Origin: Granulosicoccus sp.
GTDB lineage: Bacteria > Pseudomonadota > Gammaproteobacteria > Granulosicoccales > Granulosicoccaceae
Assembly: GCA_020627685.1 (NCBI GenBank)
Contig: JAHDGK010000003.1
Coordinates: 129,463 to 193,462 of the forward strand
Length of the DNA: 64,000 bases
Direction of reading: 5' to 3'
Shown here: positions 8,056-16,323 of the stretch, one piece after another
Position numbering within the stretch: position 1 is the first letter of the stretch
Layout: each line of letters opens with the position of its first letter
Position numbers and translations under genes: made by a program
The notes under the pieces: generated by a model
The model's input: the letters and a program-made list of their open reading frames with translations, nothing else
Told to the model about the DNA's origin: nothing
The model's database searches: none

Positions 8056-11000
8056 ATGATTAATAACAATTTGCACAAGATTTTATCTTTGACAGGCGCG
8101 AAACCCTCGGCTATGCCGAGTGTTGTTGCGGTTGCGATAAGCATTGCGCTGGGCACGATGTCCTCGTTAGCTTTTGCTCAAACTACAGATTCAATTTCGA
8201 CTGACTCGCTCACACAGCTTCAGGCTCGTATGAGCCAAGGCCCTGATACTGATGGTGACGGCATACCTGATCTAATCGACCTCGACGATGACAACGATGG
8301 TATCCCTGATGCTATTGAAGGTGGAGTAGATGCTGACGGTAACGGTTTGGCAGATGCCAGTTCTACCGACACCGACTTTGACGGAACACCTGATGTTTAT
8401 GACTTAGACAGTGATAACGATGGCATTCTTGACATCCTGGAAGCGCGATTAAATCGTGCCGACGTTATCGCACTCGACTTAAACCCTAATGGTGCGATCG
8501 ACATTTCTTTTCCAGTCGGTGCCAACGGTATTCCCGACATTATTGAAACGTCAGCAGATTCTGGTGTTTTGACTTATACCGTTCCAGATACTGACAATGA
8601 CGGTGTGCCAGACTTCCGCGATCTTGATAGTGATAACGACGGTATCTATGACGTTGTCGAAGCCGGTGGTGTAGATAGCGATACCGACGGACGCACTGAC
8701 GGTTTCTATGATTCAGATGGCAAGGGTGTTGACGATACGATTCAGGCCTCTGCATTACCGTTGTTTGACACAGACGGTGACGGTGTACTTGATTTTCGTG
8801 ATACCGACTCAGACAACGATACGGTGCCTGACCGGGTTGAAGCGGGTGGTAACCCTAGTCAGCCGGCTGACACGGATTCTGACGGTGCCGGTGATTATCG
8901 TGAAACAGATAGCGACGGTGACGGCGTTGGTGATCAAACAGAAGTAGGTGCCAACCCAGAAGATCCTATCGATTCAGATTCAAACGGAACGCCTGATTTC
9001 CAGGATCCGTCAGTCATTACTGACAACGGTGGTGGAACGGATAACGGAAGCGGAACAGACAACGGTTCAAACCCTCCGCAGAATGACGAACCCACTGCTA
9101 CCGACTATGACGGTGATGGAGTTCCAAATTCTATCGATCTTGACGATGACAACGACTCAGTCTTGGATTCCGAAGAAGGATTGATTGACGCTAACGCTGA
9201 TGGTGTGCCTGATGCGGGTTCACGCGATTCAGATGGTGACGGTACGCCAGACGGCTTTGATTTAGATACTGATAATGACGGTATCCTTGACGTGTTTGAA
9301 GCTCGCCTGCCTTCAAATTTGGTAGCGCAGTTCGATCCAACAAATGTGGGTTCTATCCCATCGTCAATTCCAGTAGGTGCAAACGGTGTTGTTGACGCTA
9401 TCGAAACAGCGGTAGATTCTGGAATTATTATCACACCACTGCTTGATACAGATGGCGATGGCACACCTAACTTCATGGACATCGATAGTGACGCTGATGG
9501 CATCGCTGATGTGGTTGAAGCCGGTGGCGAGGACGATGACTTCGATGGTCGTGTTGACTACTTCGAAGATATCGACAACCGCGGTGTTGATGACAAACTG
9601 CAAGCGTCCATGCTGCCAATATTCGATACGGATGGCGACGGCGTTCGTGACTATCTCGACTTAGATTCAGACAACGACACATTGCCTGATTCGGTCGAAA
9701 GTGGTGGCTTCTTCGTTTGGCCAACGGATTCTGATCAGGATGGTGCTGATGATTACCGTGAAACTGACTCAGATAACGATGGTGTTTCCGACACTATCGA
9801 GGCAGGCCCAGACCCACTTAATCCCATTGACACTAACGACGATGAACTGCCTGACTATCAGGACAGCTCAATGCAATTCGGCGGGCAGGGTAATGGTCCT
9901 AGCGGGGAAGTGCCTGGCACTGACGACACAGACGGCGATGGTGTCATCAACTCGCAAGATGCTGATGACGATAACGATGGCATAACCGACGTTATTGAAG
10001 GCACTGGCGACAACGATAGCGATGGTGTTCCAAACTATTTAGATCGCGACAGCGACAATGACGGTGTTCTGGATAGCGTTGAAACTGCCATTGATACCGA
10101 CGGCGATAGTGTGCCGAACTATCTTGATTTAGATAGTGATAACGATGGTATCTACGACGCACCTGAAGCAGGTCGTGATGCGGTAGCGAGCACGGGTCGT
10201 CTTTCATCCTCTGCCACAGTCGATAGTTTTGGTTTGGCGCAAGGTGCCAGCGATGTCCGCTTGGATACAGATGGTGACGGCGTAGTCGATATGCTTGACC
10301 TTGATTCAGATAACGATTCACTGCTCGATGTCATTGAGCAAGGGTATCCTCGTGCAGATGCAAACGGACGCATAACGCCTTTTGTTGATCAAAACGGCGA
10401 CGGTGCAGATGATTCTATGGGTTCTCGTGGTTCAGTACTGCGCGATACCGATAGCGATCGCATACCTGATTTCCGTGATTTGGACAGCGATCAAGATGGA
10501 TTGTCTGACCTTCTGGAAATGGCTGGTCCTTCAATGGATCAGGACAACTCAGGTACCGTTGACAACTTCACTGATGGTAACGGCGATGGCTTGGATGACA
10601 CTGTAGCTGCCAACCCGACACCGCAGACCGATACTGATAACGATGGAAATCCTAACAGTACGGATCTGGATAGTGATAACGACGGTGTTAGCGACTTAAC
10701 GGAAGCGGGCGGTACTGATAGCAACGGTGACAACCGTAATGATCTACTGAACGATGCAGATCTCGATGGTATTCCTGATCGAAACGATGTTGACGTGACA
10801 GGAGGTGCCGATGCAGATGGTGACGGTATCGACGATGCTCACGATGTTGATTTCGTCGGTGGACCGGATTCAGACGGTGACGGCGTTGTTGATAGCGAAG
10901 ATCCTGACAGTGACGGCAATGGTTTTGCCGGTCCGGTAAACGACGGTAATGGCGACGGCCTGTCTCAGGGCGATCCAATTACTTTGCCAGACAGCAACAA

Positions 11001-12306
11001 CGACGGCATCCCTGATGTCAATCAGAACCCTGCCGGTAATAGCAGCGGTCTGATTGAAACAGGATTGGGTGGTTCAGGATTCGGTTGCAGCATTGCAAGT
11101 GTGGGTTCAACGTCTAAGATTGATCCAATGATCCCGCTATTGCTAGGAGGTAGCCTGATGTTCCTGGCATTCCGTTTAAAGCGACGACAAATCGCCCGTG
11201 CTGCCCTTGTGGCTAGCACGGCGGTTCTCGCCGGCTGTAGCACTTTAGGTATCGATCTGGATTTCGGCCGTTCTGCGCCGGATCCAGATTTCGAAAACCG
11301 TTTTTACGTCGGTGCTGGTGCTCTCATGAGTCAGCTGGAGCCGAATACCGACAACGTGGCAGGCACTAGCGTCAGCGAGTCTGATAGCTCAGGTGCCTCG
11401 GTGACTTTAGGTTACGACGTCTCCAACCGCATTAGTGTTGAAGGTCATTATGCTGACTTGGGCGAAGCCACTCTGACGCCGAACGGGACTGTTGGTTATT
11501 CCGTTGCAGGTGTCAGTGCGCTGTATTACGGCATTAACGATGAGCGGGATCGCTCGCGCCGTACTGGGTTGTCAGCGTTCGGTAAGCTCGGTCTGGGCAC
11601 CTTGCAAAATGAGGTGACTGACGTCGATTATCGCCGTGTAAACGATGTCCATCTTTTGGCGGGTGTCGGTGTTGAATACGGCCTGGACAACGGCTTAGCA
11701 GTTCGCGGTGAGATAACTGCGCATGAAACAGACGCAAAGTATGCGCAGCTTGGTGTTGTATACCGTTTCGATGGCAACAACTCTCGTCGCCCAGCGCCAC
11801 CGGCGCCTCCAGTCGAGACACTGCCAAGTGTTGCGATGGTCGAGATAGAGCCTCTTCCTGAGCCGGAACCATTACCCATAGACTCTGACTTTGATGGCGT
11901 AGCCGATCTTATCGACCAATGCCCGACTTCACCGCGTGGGACTCCAGTTAAGTCGGATGGCTGTGCAGTATTCGATGGTGTTATCGAAGGTATCAACTTC
12001 GAGCTTAATTCTGATCGTCTGACAGCGGATGCTTTGGTGATTCTTCAAGGTGTCGCCCAGACATTACAAGACTTCCCGGATGTTCGCGTAACGGTTGAAG
12101 CACACACAGATAACCAGGGTAGTGCTACAAGCAATTTGCAGCTTTCCAAGCGCCGTGCTATTTCAGTTTCACGTTACTTGGTTGATCAAGGGATCGCCGG
12201 TAGCCGTCTCAAGCCACAGGCATTTGGTGAATCAAATCCGCGTACAAGCAATGCGACTAAAGAAGGCCGAGCTGCCAATCGTCGTGTAGAGTTCTCGGTT
12301 CTGTAA
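8056..12306 (+). CDS. Giant TSP3-repeat protein fused to an OmpA-family lipoprotein
   Basis: This uninterrupted 1416-residue frame has a signal peptide ending AFA (about residue 41). A long Asp-rich region (about 64-1005) is built of thrombospondin type 3 calcium-binding repeats of the DTDGDGVPDxxDLDSDNDG type. Residues 1010-1044 look like a CTERM sorting signal: a GCS motif, then a hydrophobic stretch beginning DPMIP, then a basic end (RLKRR). Directly in frame follow a second hydrophobic stretch with lipobox LAGC (Cys1061), an OmpA-type barrel (about 1075-1240), a calcium loop and a C-terminal OmpA domain (about 1306-1416) with canonical HTD and NRRVE. The C-terminal third is a paralog of the two upstream genes. 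Residue 1035 is a Met preceded by a strong ribosome binding site, so two products are possible. Confidence 0.85.
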   Translation: MINNNLHKILSLTGAKPSAMPSVVAVAISIALGTMSSLAFAQTTDSISTDSLTQLQARMSQGPDTDGDGIPDLIDLDDDNDGIPDAIEGGVDADGNGLADASSTDTDFDGTPDVYDLDSDNDGILDILEARLNRADVIALDLNPNGAIDISFPVGANGIPDIIETSADSGVLTYTVPDTDNDGVPDFRDLDSDNDGIYDVVEAGGVDSDTDGRTDGFYDSDGKGVDDTIQASALPLFDTDGDGVLDFRDTDSDNDTVPDRVEAGGNPSQPADTDSDGAGDYRETDSDGDGVGDQTEVGANPEDPIDSDSNGTPDFQDPSVITDNGGGTDNGSGTDNGSNPPQNDEPTATDYDGDGVPNSIDLDDDNDSVLDSEEGLIDANADGVPDAGSRDSDGDGTPDGFDLDTDNDGILDVFEARLPSNLVAQFDPTNVGSIPSSIPVGANGVVDAIETAVDSGIIITPLLDTDGDGTPNFMDIDSDADGIADVVEAGGEDDDFDGRVDYFEDIDNRGVDDKLQASMLPIFDTDGDGVRDYLDLDSDNDTLPDSVESGGFFVWPTDSDQDGADDYRETDSDNDGVSDTIEAGPDPLNPIDTNDDELPDYQDSSMQFGGQGNGPSGEVPGTDDTDGDGVINSQDADDDNDGITDVIEGTGDNDSDGVPNYLDRDSDNDGVLDSVETAIDTDGDSVPNYLDLDSDNDGIYDAPEAGRDAVASTGRLSSSATVDSFGLAQGASDVRLDTDGDGVVDMLDLDSDNDSLLDVIEQGYPRADANGRITPFVDQNGDGADDSMGSRGSVLRDTDSDRIPDFRDLDSDQDGLSDLLEMAGPSMDQDNSGTVDNFTDGNGDGLDDTVAANPTPQTDTDNDGNPNSTDLDSDNDGVSDLTEAGGTDSNGDNRNDLLNDADLDGIPDRNDVDVTGGADADGDGIDDAHDVDFVGGPDSDGDGVVDSEDPDSDGNGFAGPVNDGNGDGLSQGDPITLPDSNNDGIPDVNQNPAGNSSGLIETGLGGSGFGCSIASVGSTSKIDPMIPLLLGGSLMFLAFRLKRRQIARAALVASTAVLAGCSTLGIDLDFGRSAPDPDFENRFYVGAGALMSQLEPNTDNVAGTSVSESDSSGASVTLGYDVSNRISVEGHYADLGEATLTPNGTVGYSVAGVSALYYGINDERDRSRRTGLSAFGKLGLGTLQNEVTDVDYRRVNDVHLLAGVGVEYGLDNGLAVRGEITAHETDAKYAQLGVVYRFDGNNSRRPAPPAPPVETLPSVAMVEIEPLPEPEPLPIDSDFDGVADLIDQCPTSPRGTPVKSDGCAVFDGVIEGINFELNSDRLTADALVILQGVAQTLQDFPDVRVTVEAHTDNQGSATSNLQLSKRRAISVSRYLVDQGIAGSRLKPQAFGESNPRTSNATKEGRAANRRVEFSVL
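8245..9870 (+). repeat. Long-period tandem duplication in the TSP3 region
   Basis: Residues 64-316 and 350-605 of the 1416-residue protein align through their length with the same order of landmarks: the DLDDDND opening, an EARL segment, PVGANG, VEAGG, KGVDD or RGVDD with QAS, and a closing DYRETDSD. The offset is about 858 bp (286 codons). They are two copies of a super-repeat made of shorter Asp-rich loops, separated by a Gly/Asn/Thr-rich spacer. Confidence 0.75.
11145..11160 (+). promoter_or_regulatory. Internal ribosome binding site and in-frame ATG
   Basis: AGGAGG at 11145-11150, a 7-nt spacer and ATG at 11158 form a near-ideal Shine-Dalgarno/start pair inside the long reading frame, in the same frame (codon 1035). 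The peptide starting there has an n-region with RLKRR, a hydrophobic core and lipobox LAGC, the complete layout of a lipoprotein signal peptide. Confidence 0.6.
11158..12306 (+). other. Possible independent OmpA lipoprotein product from an internal start
   Basis: If translation starts at the internal ATG, the product is 382 residues long. It has a lipoprotein signal with its cysteine at residue 27, a barrel domain, a DSDFDGVADLIDQCP calcium loop and an OmpA domain. This equals the layout of the neighbouring paralogs as stand-alone proteins. The same codons would serve as the end of the CTERM-like helix of the long protein and as the signal peptide of the short one. Whether the cell makes one or two products cannot be decided from sequence alone. 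Confidence 0.4.
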
Positions 12307-12724
12307 ATCCCATAAAGATCAAACTAGACGTAAAGGCTAGATGGAGTCTCATTTAGCCATTTTTAACGTGAATCAGCCTACAAATTCACGTCTGAATTGA
12401 AACTACAGAAATTAATTTCTGCAACCGGTTGCCACCGCTTCAATTCCCCCCCTGCGACTATGTCGCCATCGCTTAATCCTTATTGCAACAAGAACATGCG
12501 GGCGTTTTTCGTTTGGAAAACGCTTGTAGTTATATTACAAAGAGTAGGTAATATTCGTCCAAGTTACTGTTTTTGTAGGATTTTTACCTAATTTGTTCAC
12601 ACTCTTACACATCAAGCTCAAGTATAGTTCAGCGCATTGGGGCCGCTAACGCGTAGAGCGCGAGGCGGTGTAGATAGCTTTACGTCCCGCCAATTTCGCA
12701 ATGAACAATTCTTGGAGTACATCG
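12307..12724 (+). other. Intergenic region / leader upstream of pckA
   Basis: No convincing gene is present in these 418 bases. Two small dyads are visible: CGTGAAT/ATTCACG (12367-12390) and GCGTTTT/AAAACGC (12502-12523). Neither is followed by a good T-tract on the plus strand. The region is A/T-rich towards 12540-12630, where the pckA promoter most likely lies, but I could not choose a -35/-10 pair. Confidence 0.5.
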
Positions 12725-14347
12725 ATGAATCAACCGGCTCAAACCTTGGACCTTGGGTTAGACCTCTCACCGTACGGCATCCTCAGCACAGCAGAGGTTG
12801 TTCATAACCCGTCCTATGAGCAGCTCTTTGAAGAAGAACTTCGAGATGATCTCCGGGAGCTTGAGCGTGGTGTGCTGACGGCCAATGGCGCGGTCGCAGT
12901 CGATACCGGTGCTTTCACGGGCCGCAGCCCGAAAGACAAATACATCGTTAAAGACAGCGTGACGAAAGACACCCTATGGTGGGCGGATGCCGGCTCGAAT
13001 GACAATAACCCGATTTCTGAAAGCGTTTGGGCCGACCTAAAGAGTTTGGTTAGTAGCCACCTGACGGGTAAAAGACTCTTTGTTGTCGATACCTACTGTG
13101 GCGCTAACGAGAATAGCCGTCTCAGTGTTCGCTTTGTCACTGAGGTTGCCTGGCAGGCTCACTTTGTCACCAATATGTTTATCCGCCCAAGTGAAGCGGA
13201 GCTAGCGACTTACACACCGGATTTCGTTGTTATGAACGGTGCATCAGTGGTTAATGATAAGTGGCAGGAACACGGCCTGAATTCAGAGAATTTCGTGGCT
13301 TTTAATTTCTCCGAAAAAATGCAGCTTATTGGCGGCACTTGGTACGGCGGTGAGATGAAGAAAGGTCTGTTCTCCTACATGAACTACATCCTTCCTCTCA
13401 AAGGCATTGCTTCAATGCATTGTTCTGCCAATGTGGGTGAAGCTGGCGATACTGCGGTATTTTTCGGATTGTCAGGAACCGGTAAAACCACCTTGTCTAC
13501 TGACCCAAAACGCCGCTTGATTGGTGATGACGAACACGGTTGGGACGACGATGGTGTTTTCAATTTCGAAGGCGGCTGCTACGCGAAAACCATCCGATTA
13601 AGTGCTGAAGCCGAGCCTGATATTTACGGTGCTATTCGACGTAACGCATTGCTGGAAAATGTTGTTGTTCGTGATGATGGCACCGTTGATTTTGACGATG
13701 GCAGTAAGACGGAGAACGCGCGAGTGTCTTACCCAATCGATCATATCGATAACATCGTAAAGCCCGTGTCTAGAGCAGGGCATGCTAGTAAAGTCATCTT
13801 TCTAACGGCGGATGCCTTTGGTGTATTACCGGCGGTATCTAAATTGACAGCCGAGCAAACCCGTTACCACTTCCTTTCAGGCTTTACCGCAAAACTTGCG
13901 GGAACTGAACTAGGCGTAACCAGTCCACAACCCACGTTCTCAGCCTGTTTTGGTAAAGCGTTTTTAAGCTTGCACCCAACGCAATATGCCGATGAATTAG
14001 GTAAGCGTATGGAGGCGTCAGGTGCTCAAGCGTATTTAGTTAATACAGGATGGAACGGCACCGGTAGTCGCATATCGATTAAAGCGACACGGGCTATTAT
14101 TGATGCAATCCTGGACGGATCAATCGATGATTGCGAAACAACCGTTATCCCAACGTTTAACTTATCTGTACCGACTGCTTTGTCGGGAGTTGAAACGCAC
14201 CTTCTTGATCCACGCAACACCTATGACAACGTAGAAGAGTGGCAAGAAAAGGCAGATGATCTTGCTCGCCTGTTTATCAAGAATTTTGCTCAGTACACTG
14301 ATACGCAAAGCGGACTCGATCTGGTGAGTGCAGGTCCTTCGGTTTAG
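12725..14347 (+). CDS. pckA: Phosphoenolpyruvate carboxykinase (ATP)
   Basis: This 540-residue enzyme converts oxaloacetate plus ATP to phosphoenolpyruvate, CO2 and ADP, the first committed step of gluconeogenesis. The ATP-type family is recognised by TGRSPKDKY, the kinase P-loop GLSGTGKT (about 248-255), IGDDEHGW and [10 protein letters not shown]. The frame extends to an ATG at 12701. The ATG at 12725 has GGAG seven bases upstream, and it puts the P-loop at the same numbering as in the 540-residue E. coli enzyme, so it is preferred. It is convergent with the M48 protease gene, with only 13 bases between the stops. Confidence 0.97.
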   Translation: MNQPAQTLDLGLDLSPYGILSTAEVVHNPSYEQLFEEELRDDLRELERGVLTANGAVAVDTGAFTGRSPKDKYIVKDSVTKDTLWWADAGSNDNNPISESVWADLKSLVSSHLTGKRLFVVDTYCGANENSRLSVRFVTEVAWQAHFVTNMFIRPSEAELATYTPDFVVMNGASVVNDKWQEHGLNSENFVAFNFSEKMQLIGGTWYGGEMKKGLFSYMNYILPLKGIASMHCSANVGEAGDTAVFFGLSGTGKTTLSTDPKRRLIGDDEHGWDDDGVFNFEGGCYAKTIRLSAEAEPDIYGAIRRNALLENVVVRDDGTVDFDDGSKTENARVSYPIDHIDNIVKPVSRAGHASKVIFLTADAFGVLPAVSKLTAEQTRYHFLSGFTAKLAGTELGVTSPQPTFSACFGKAFLSLHPTQYADELGKRMEASGAQAYLVNTGWNGTGSRISIKATRAIIDAILDGSIDDCETTVIPTFNLSVPTALSGVETHLLDPRNTYDNVEEWQEKADDLARLFIKNFAQYTDTQSGLDLVSAGPSV

Positions 14348-14360
14348 CCCGGCAACCTTT

Positions 14361-15854
14361 CTATCTCAAACGGTTCGCCTTGGCTCGCAGGTCTCGAAGA
14401 CTTGCGTCAAGGCGTACCTTATCCTGCGAAGCAGGGGAGACTTCCAATAAGGCAAGCTCCAATTGGCTTGCTGCCCGTGAAAGCTCATCAATCGCTTCAA
14501 AGTATTTAGCCAGTGATTCGTGGCTACTGGCCTTATCCTGCAGACGTTGCTGAATATTTGCCAATTGCCTCCAAGCGAGCGGATTGGGTATTTTACTGTC
14601 GCGGATATAGCGTCTTACAACATTAGCTGCCTCGGTTAAACGTCTATCCCTGACCAACTGATCCAGACGTTTTTCAACGATTGAATAGCGATCCGGGTAA
14701 AGATCTATCAGCTCGTCTAGCAAGGCGTCATCACTTTTCTTGTTGCCCAGACCGTTTATATCCGCTCTTAGCAATTCAACCATGGGGTGCGTGGACGCTA
14801 ATTGGTCCAGGGCTGCAAGATACCGTTTGGCATCTTCTGCGCGATTAGCGCGTTGGCTCATTAACGCCAGCGCATAAGCATTTTGCACCGTGGGTTTCCG
14901 TGCAAATTCGGCCAGATAGATTCTTTTTAATTGACCCGTATCATTAGAACTGAGGATGCTGAGTCGCGCCTTGAATAGCGGGTAATCAAAATCGCTCACA
15001 CGGGCTTGTAACGGTTTGGTTGCAGCCCGGTCAGTGGCCTCGGCTATGCGGTTATTGTCCAGAGGGTGAGTTCTTAAATATTCCAGCTGACCTAGCGAAG
15101 TATTCAGGGAATTCTTACGTCGTAATATGCTAAAAGTCTCAGCCATGGCGCGCGGGTCGTACTGAGCATTCGTCAAAATTTCGATACCGATGCGATCGGC
15201 TTCGACCTCGTTAGTCCGCGTGAAGTTGATGGCAGATTGCTGGCTTGCAGCGAGTCCGGCGGCCAGCGCTGCGGAGCCTGCTTGTGGTGACGCCTGCCCA
15301 ATAATAATGGCGGCCAATACGGCCGCTGCGGTACTTAAGGTGGCGCGATTTCCCGTGGCGAAAGCCCTGGCATGATGCCGCTGAGTAACATGAGCGACTT
15401 CGTGTGCAACCACGCTTGCCAGCTGTTCCTCCTGAACCATGGCGTCAATGAGTCCTGAATTCACACCCACATAGCCACCCGGAATAGCAAATGCGTTTAT
15501 CTGCGGGTCGTCGATCAGAAAAAACGTGAAATTTTGAGATTCACTCTTCCCTGAAGCCAGTACCAGTCTGTTACCCAGATTTTGAATGTACTCGTTTAGC
15601 TGGACGTCTTTTATCAAGGGTAGCTGAGCGCGTATCTGGCGCATGAACTGCGCACCCAGTTGCTGCTCCTCTACCGGCGAGAGCGCGCTGTCAGCGGGTT
15701 CTCCCATGTCTGGCAGGTTTTGCTGCCCGGATACCGATGTCAGGCTCAACGCCAGCAAGGCACCCAAAACAAGCGCTATGATGCCGCGAACAGGGCGAGG
15801 GCCAAATGTTCGTTTTTGGAAGCGAGTAACACTATGGAGCAAGACTGAGAGCAC
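14361..15854 (-). CDS. bepA: BepA-like M48 family periplasmic metalloprotease with TPR region
   Basis: This 497-residue protein has an N-terminal signal/hydrophobic segment (about 24-43). The peptidase M48 domain follows, with HEVAH (zinc ligands and catalytic Glu) followed by TQRHH, and the third zinc ligand Glu in NEVEADRIG. The C-terminal half is helical and TPR-like. This is the layout of BepA (YfgC), a periplasmic chaperone-protease that assists or degrades outer-membrane proteins at the BAM/LPT machinery. Length agrees with the family (E. coli 487). The start is GTG at 15854; no better ATG is nearby. The symbol is by homology. Confidence 0.85.
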   Translation of the reverse strand: MLSVLLHSVTRFQKRTFGPRPVRGIIALVLGALLALSLTSVSGQQNLPDMGEPADSALSPVEEQQLGAQFMRQIRAQLPLIKDVQLNEYIQNLGNRLVLASGKSESQNFTFFLIDDPQINAFAIPGGYVGVNSGLIDAMVQEEQLASVVAHEVAHVTQRHHARAFATGNRATLSTAAAVLAAIIIGQASPQAGSAALAAGLAASQQSAINFTRTNEVEADRIGIEILTNAQYDPRAMAETFSILRRKNSLNTSLGQLEYLRTHPLDNNRIAEATDRAATKPLQARVSDFDYPLFKARLSILSSNDTGQLKRIYLAEFARKPTVQNAYALALMSQRANRAEDAKRYLAALDQLASTHPMVELLRADINGLGNKKSDDALLDELIDLYPDRYSIVEKRLDQLVRDRRLTEAANVVRRYIRDSKIPNPLAWRQLANIQQRLQDKASSHESLAKYFEAIDELSRAASQLELALLEVSPASQDKVRLDASLRDLRAKANRLR

Positions 15855-16323
15855 GTTAACGTTTTTGCTGTGTTTTTTTAGTTGTTTTTGCCGGTTAAAG
15901 CGTCAAAAAAGGGTAGGTTCGCCATATACAGTTTACCGATTCCCACAAGCAGTGCTGCTTGGTTCGTGCCAATCTATCATGAGCGCTATTCCTACTCCCG
16001 AAACGGGTTTCAAGACGCTATACTGCGCTTTATGTAAGGGGTTCGACACAATCCGGCCCGGCAATCAGTTCTCTTCATGCACCCGAGTTACCTTTCGTGG
16101 TGTTTGTACAGGCGGTCAAACCCACCACCACCTGACGTAAGACGAGAGCAGTTTTGTTGCCAGCCACCTCTGCAGCACTTTCGCGATGCCATCCTTTGCC
16201 TTCGAGCTGTCTGCCAGTCAGGAGTGCAACAGGGTCGGCGTCCCTAAATAAAACTCTGTAACGGCGTATGCATGGCCTTCATGCATAAACCGCTGCGAAC
16301 CGAAAGAATAGAGGAATTAGACG
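15855..16323. other. Intergenic region between bepA and ilvI
   Basis: These 469 bases hold no recognisable gene. A short open stretch from 15979 encodes no known domain. Dyads present are CAAGCAG-TG-CTGCTTG (15946-15961) and the perfect inverted repeat at 16267-16287. I looked for a branched-chain-amino-acid-rich leader peptide of the ilv attenuator kind and did not find one. The ilvI promoter should lie here. Confidence 0.5.
16267..16287. promoter_or_regulatory. Perfect 8-bp inverted repeat upstream of ilvI
   Basis: TATGCATG, five spacer bases and CATGCATA form a perfect dyad ending 36 bp before the ilvI start codon. It could be a protein operator or an RNA hairpin in the leader. No T-tract follows, so a terminator is unlikely. 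Confidence 0.4.

Noticed and set aside
9105-9503. Ser/Pro-rich minus-strand frame within the TSP3 region
   Set aside because: Produced by antisense reading of Asp-Gly repeats; no independent coding evidence.
8245-11000. Regular short DNA repeats that could suggest a CRISPR or minisatellite array
   Set aside because: Repeats are imperfect, stay in frame and encode TSP3 loops; there are no constant repeats with unique spacers.
15643-16140. 165-codon plus-strand frame reaching into the bepA-ilvI gap
   Set aside because: Most of it is antisense to bepA and the part in the gap shows no recognisable domain or ribosome binding site.
16140-16323. Possible ilv leader peptide/attenuator
   Set aside because: No short frame with clustered Leu, Ile or Val codons and no terminator/antiterminator pair was found.
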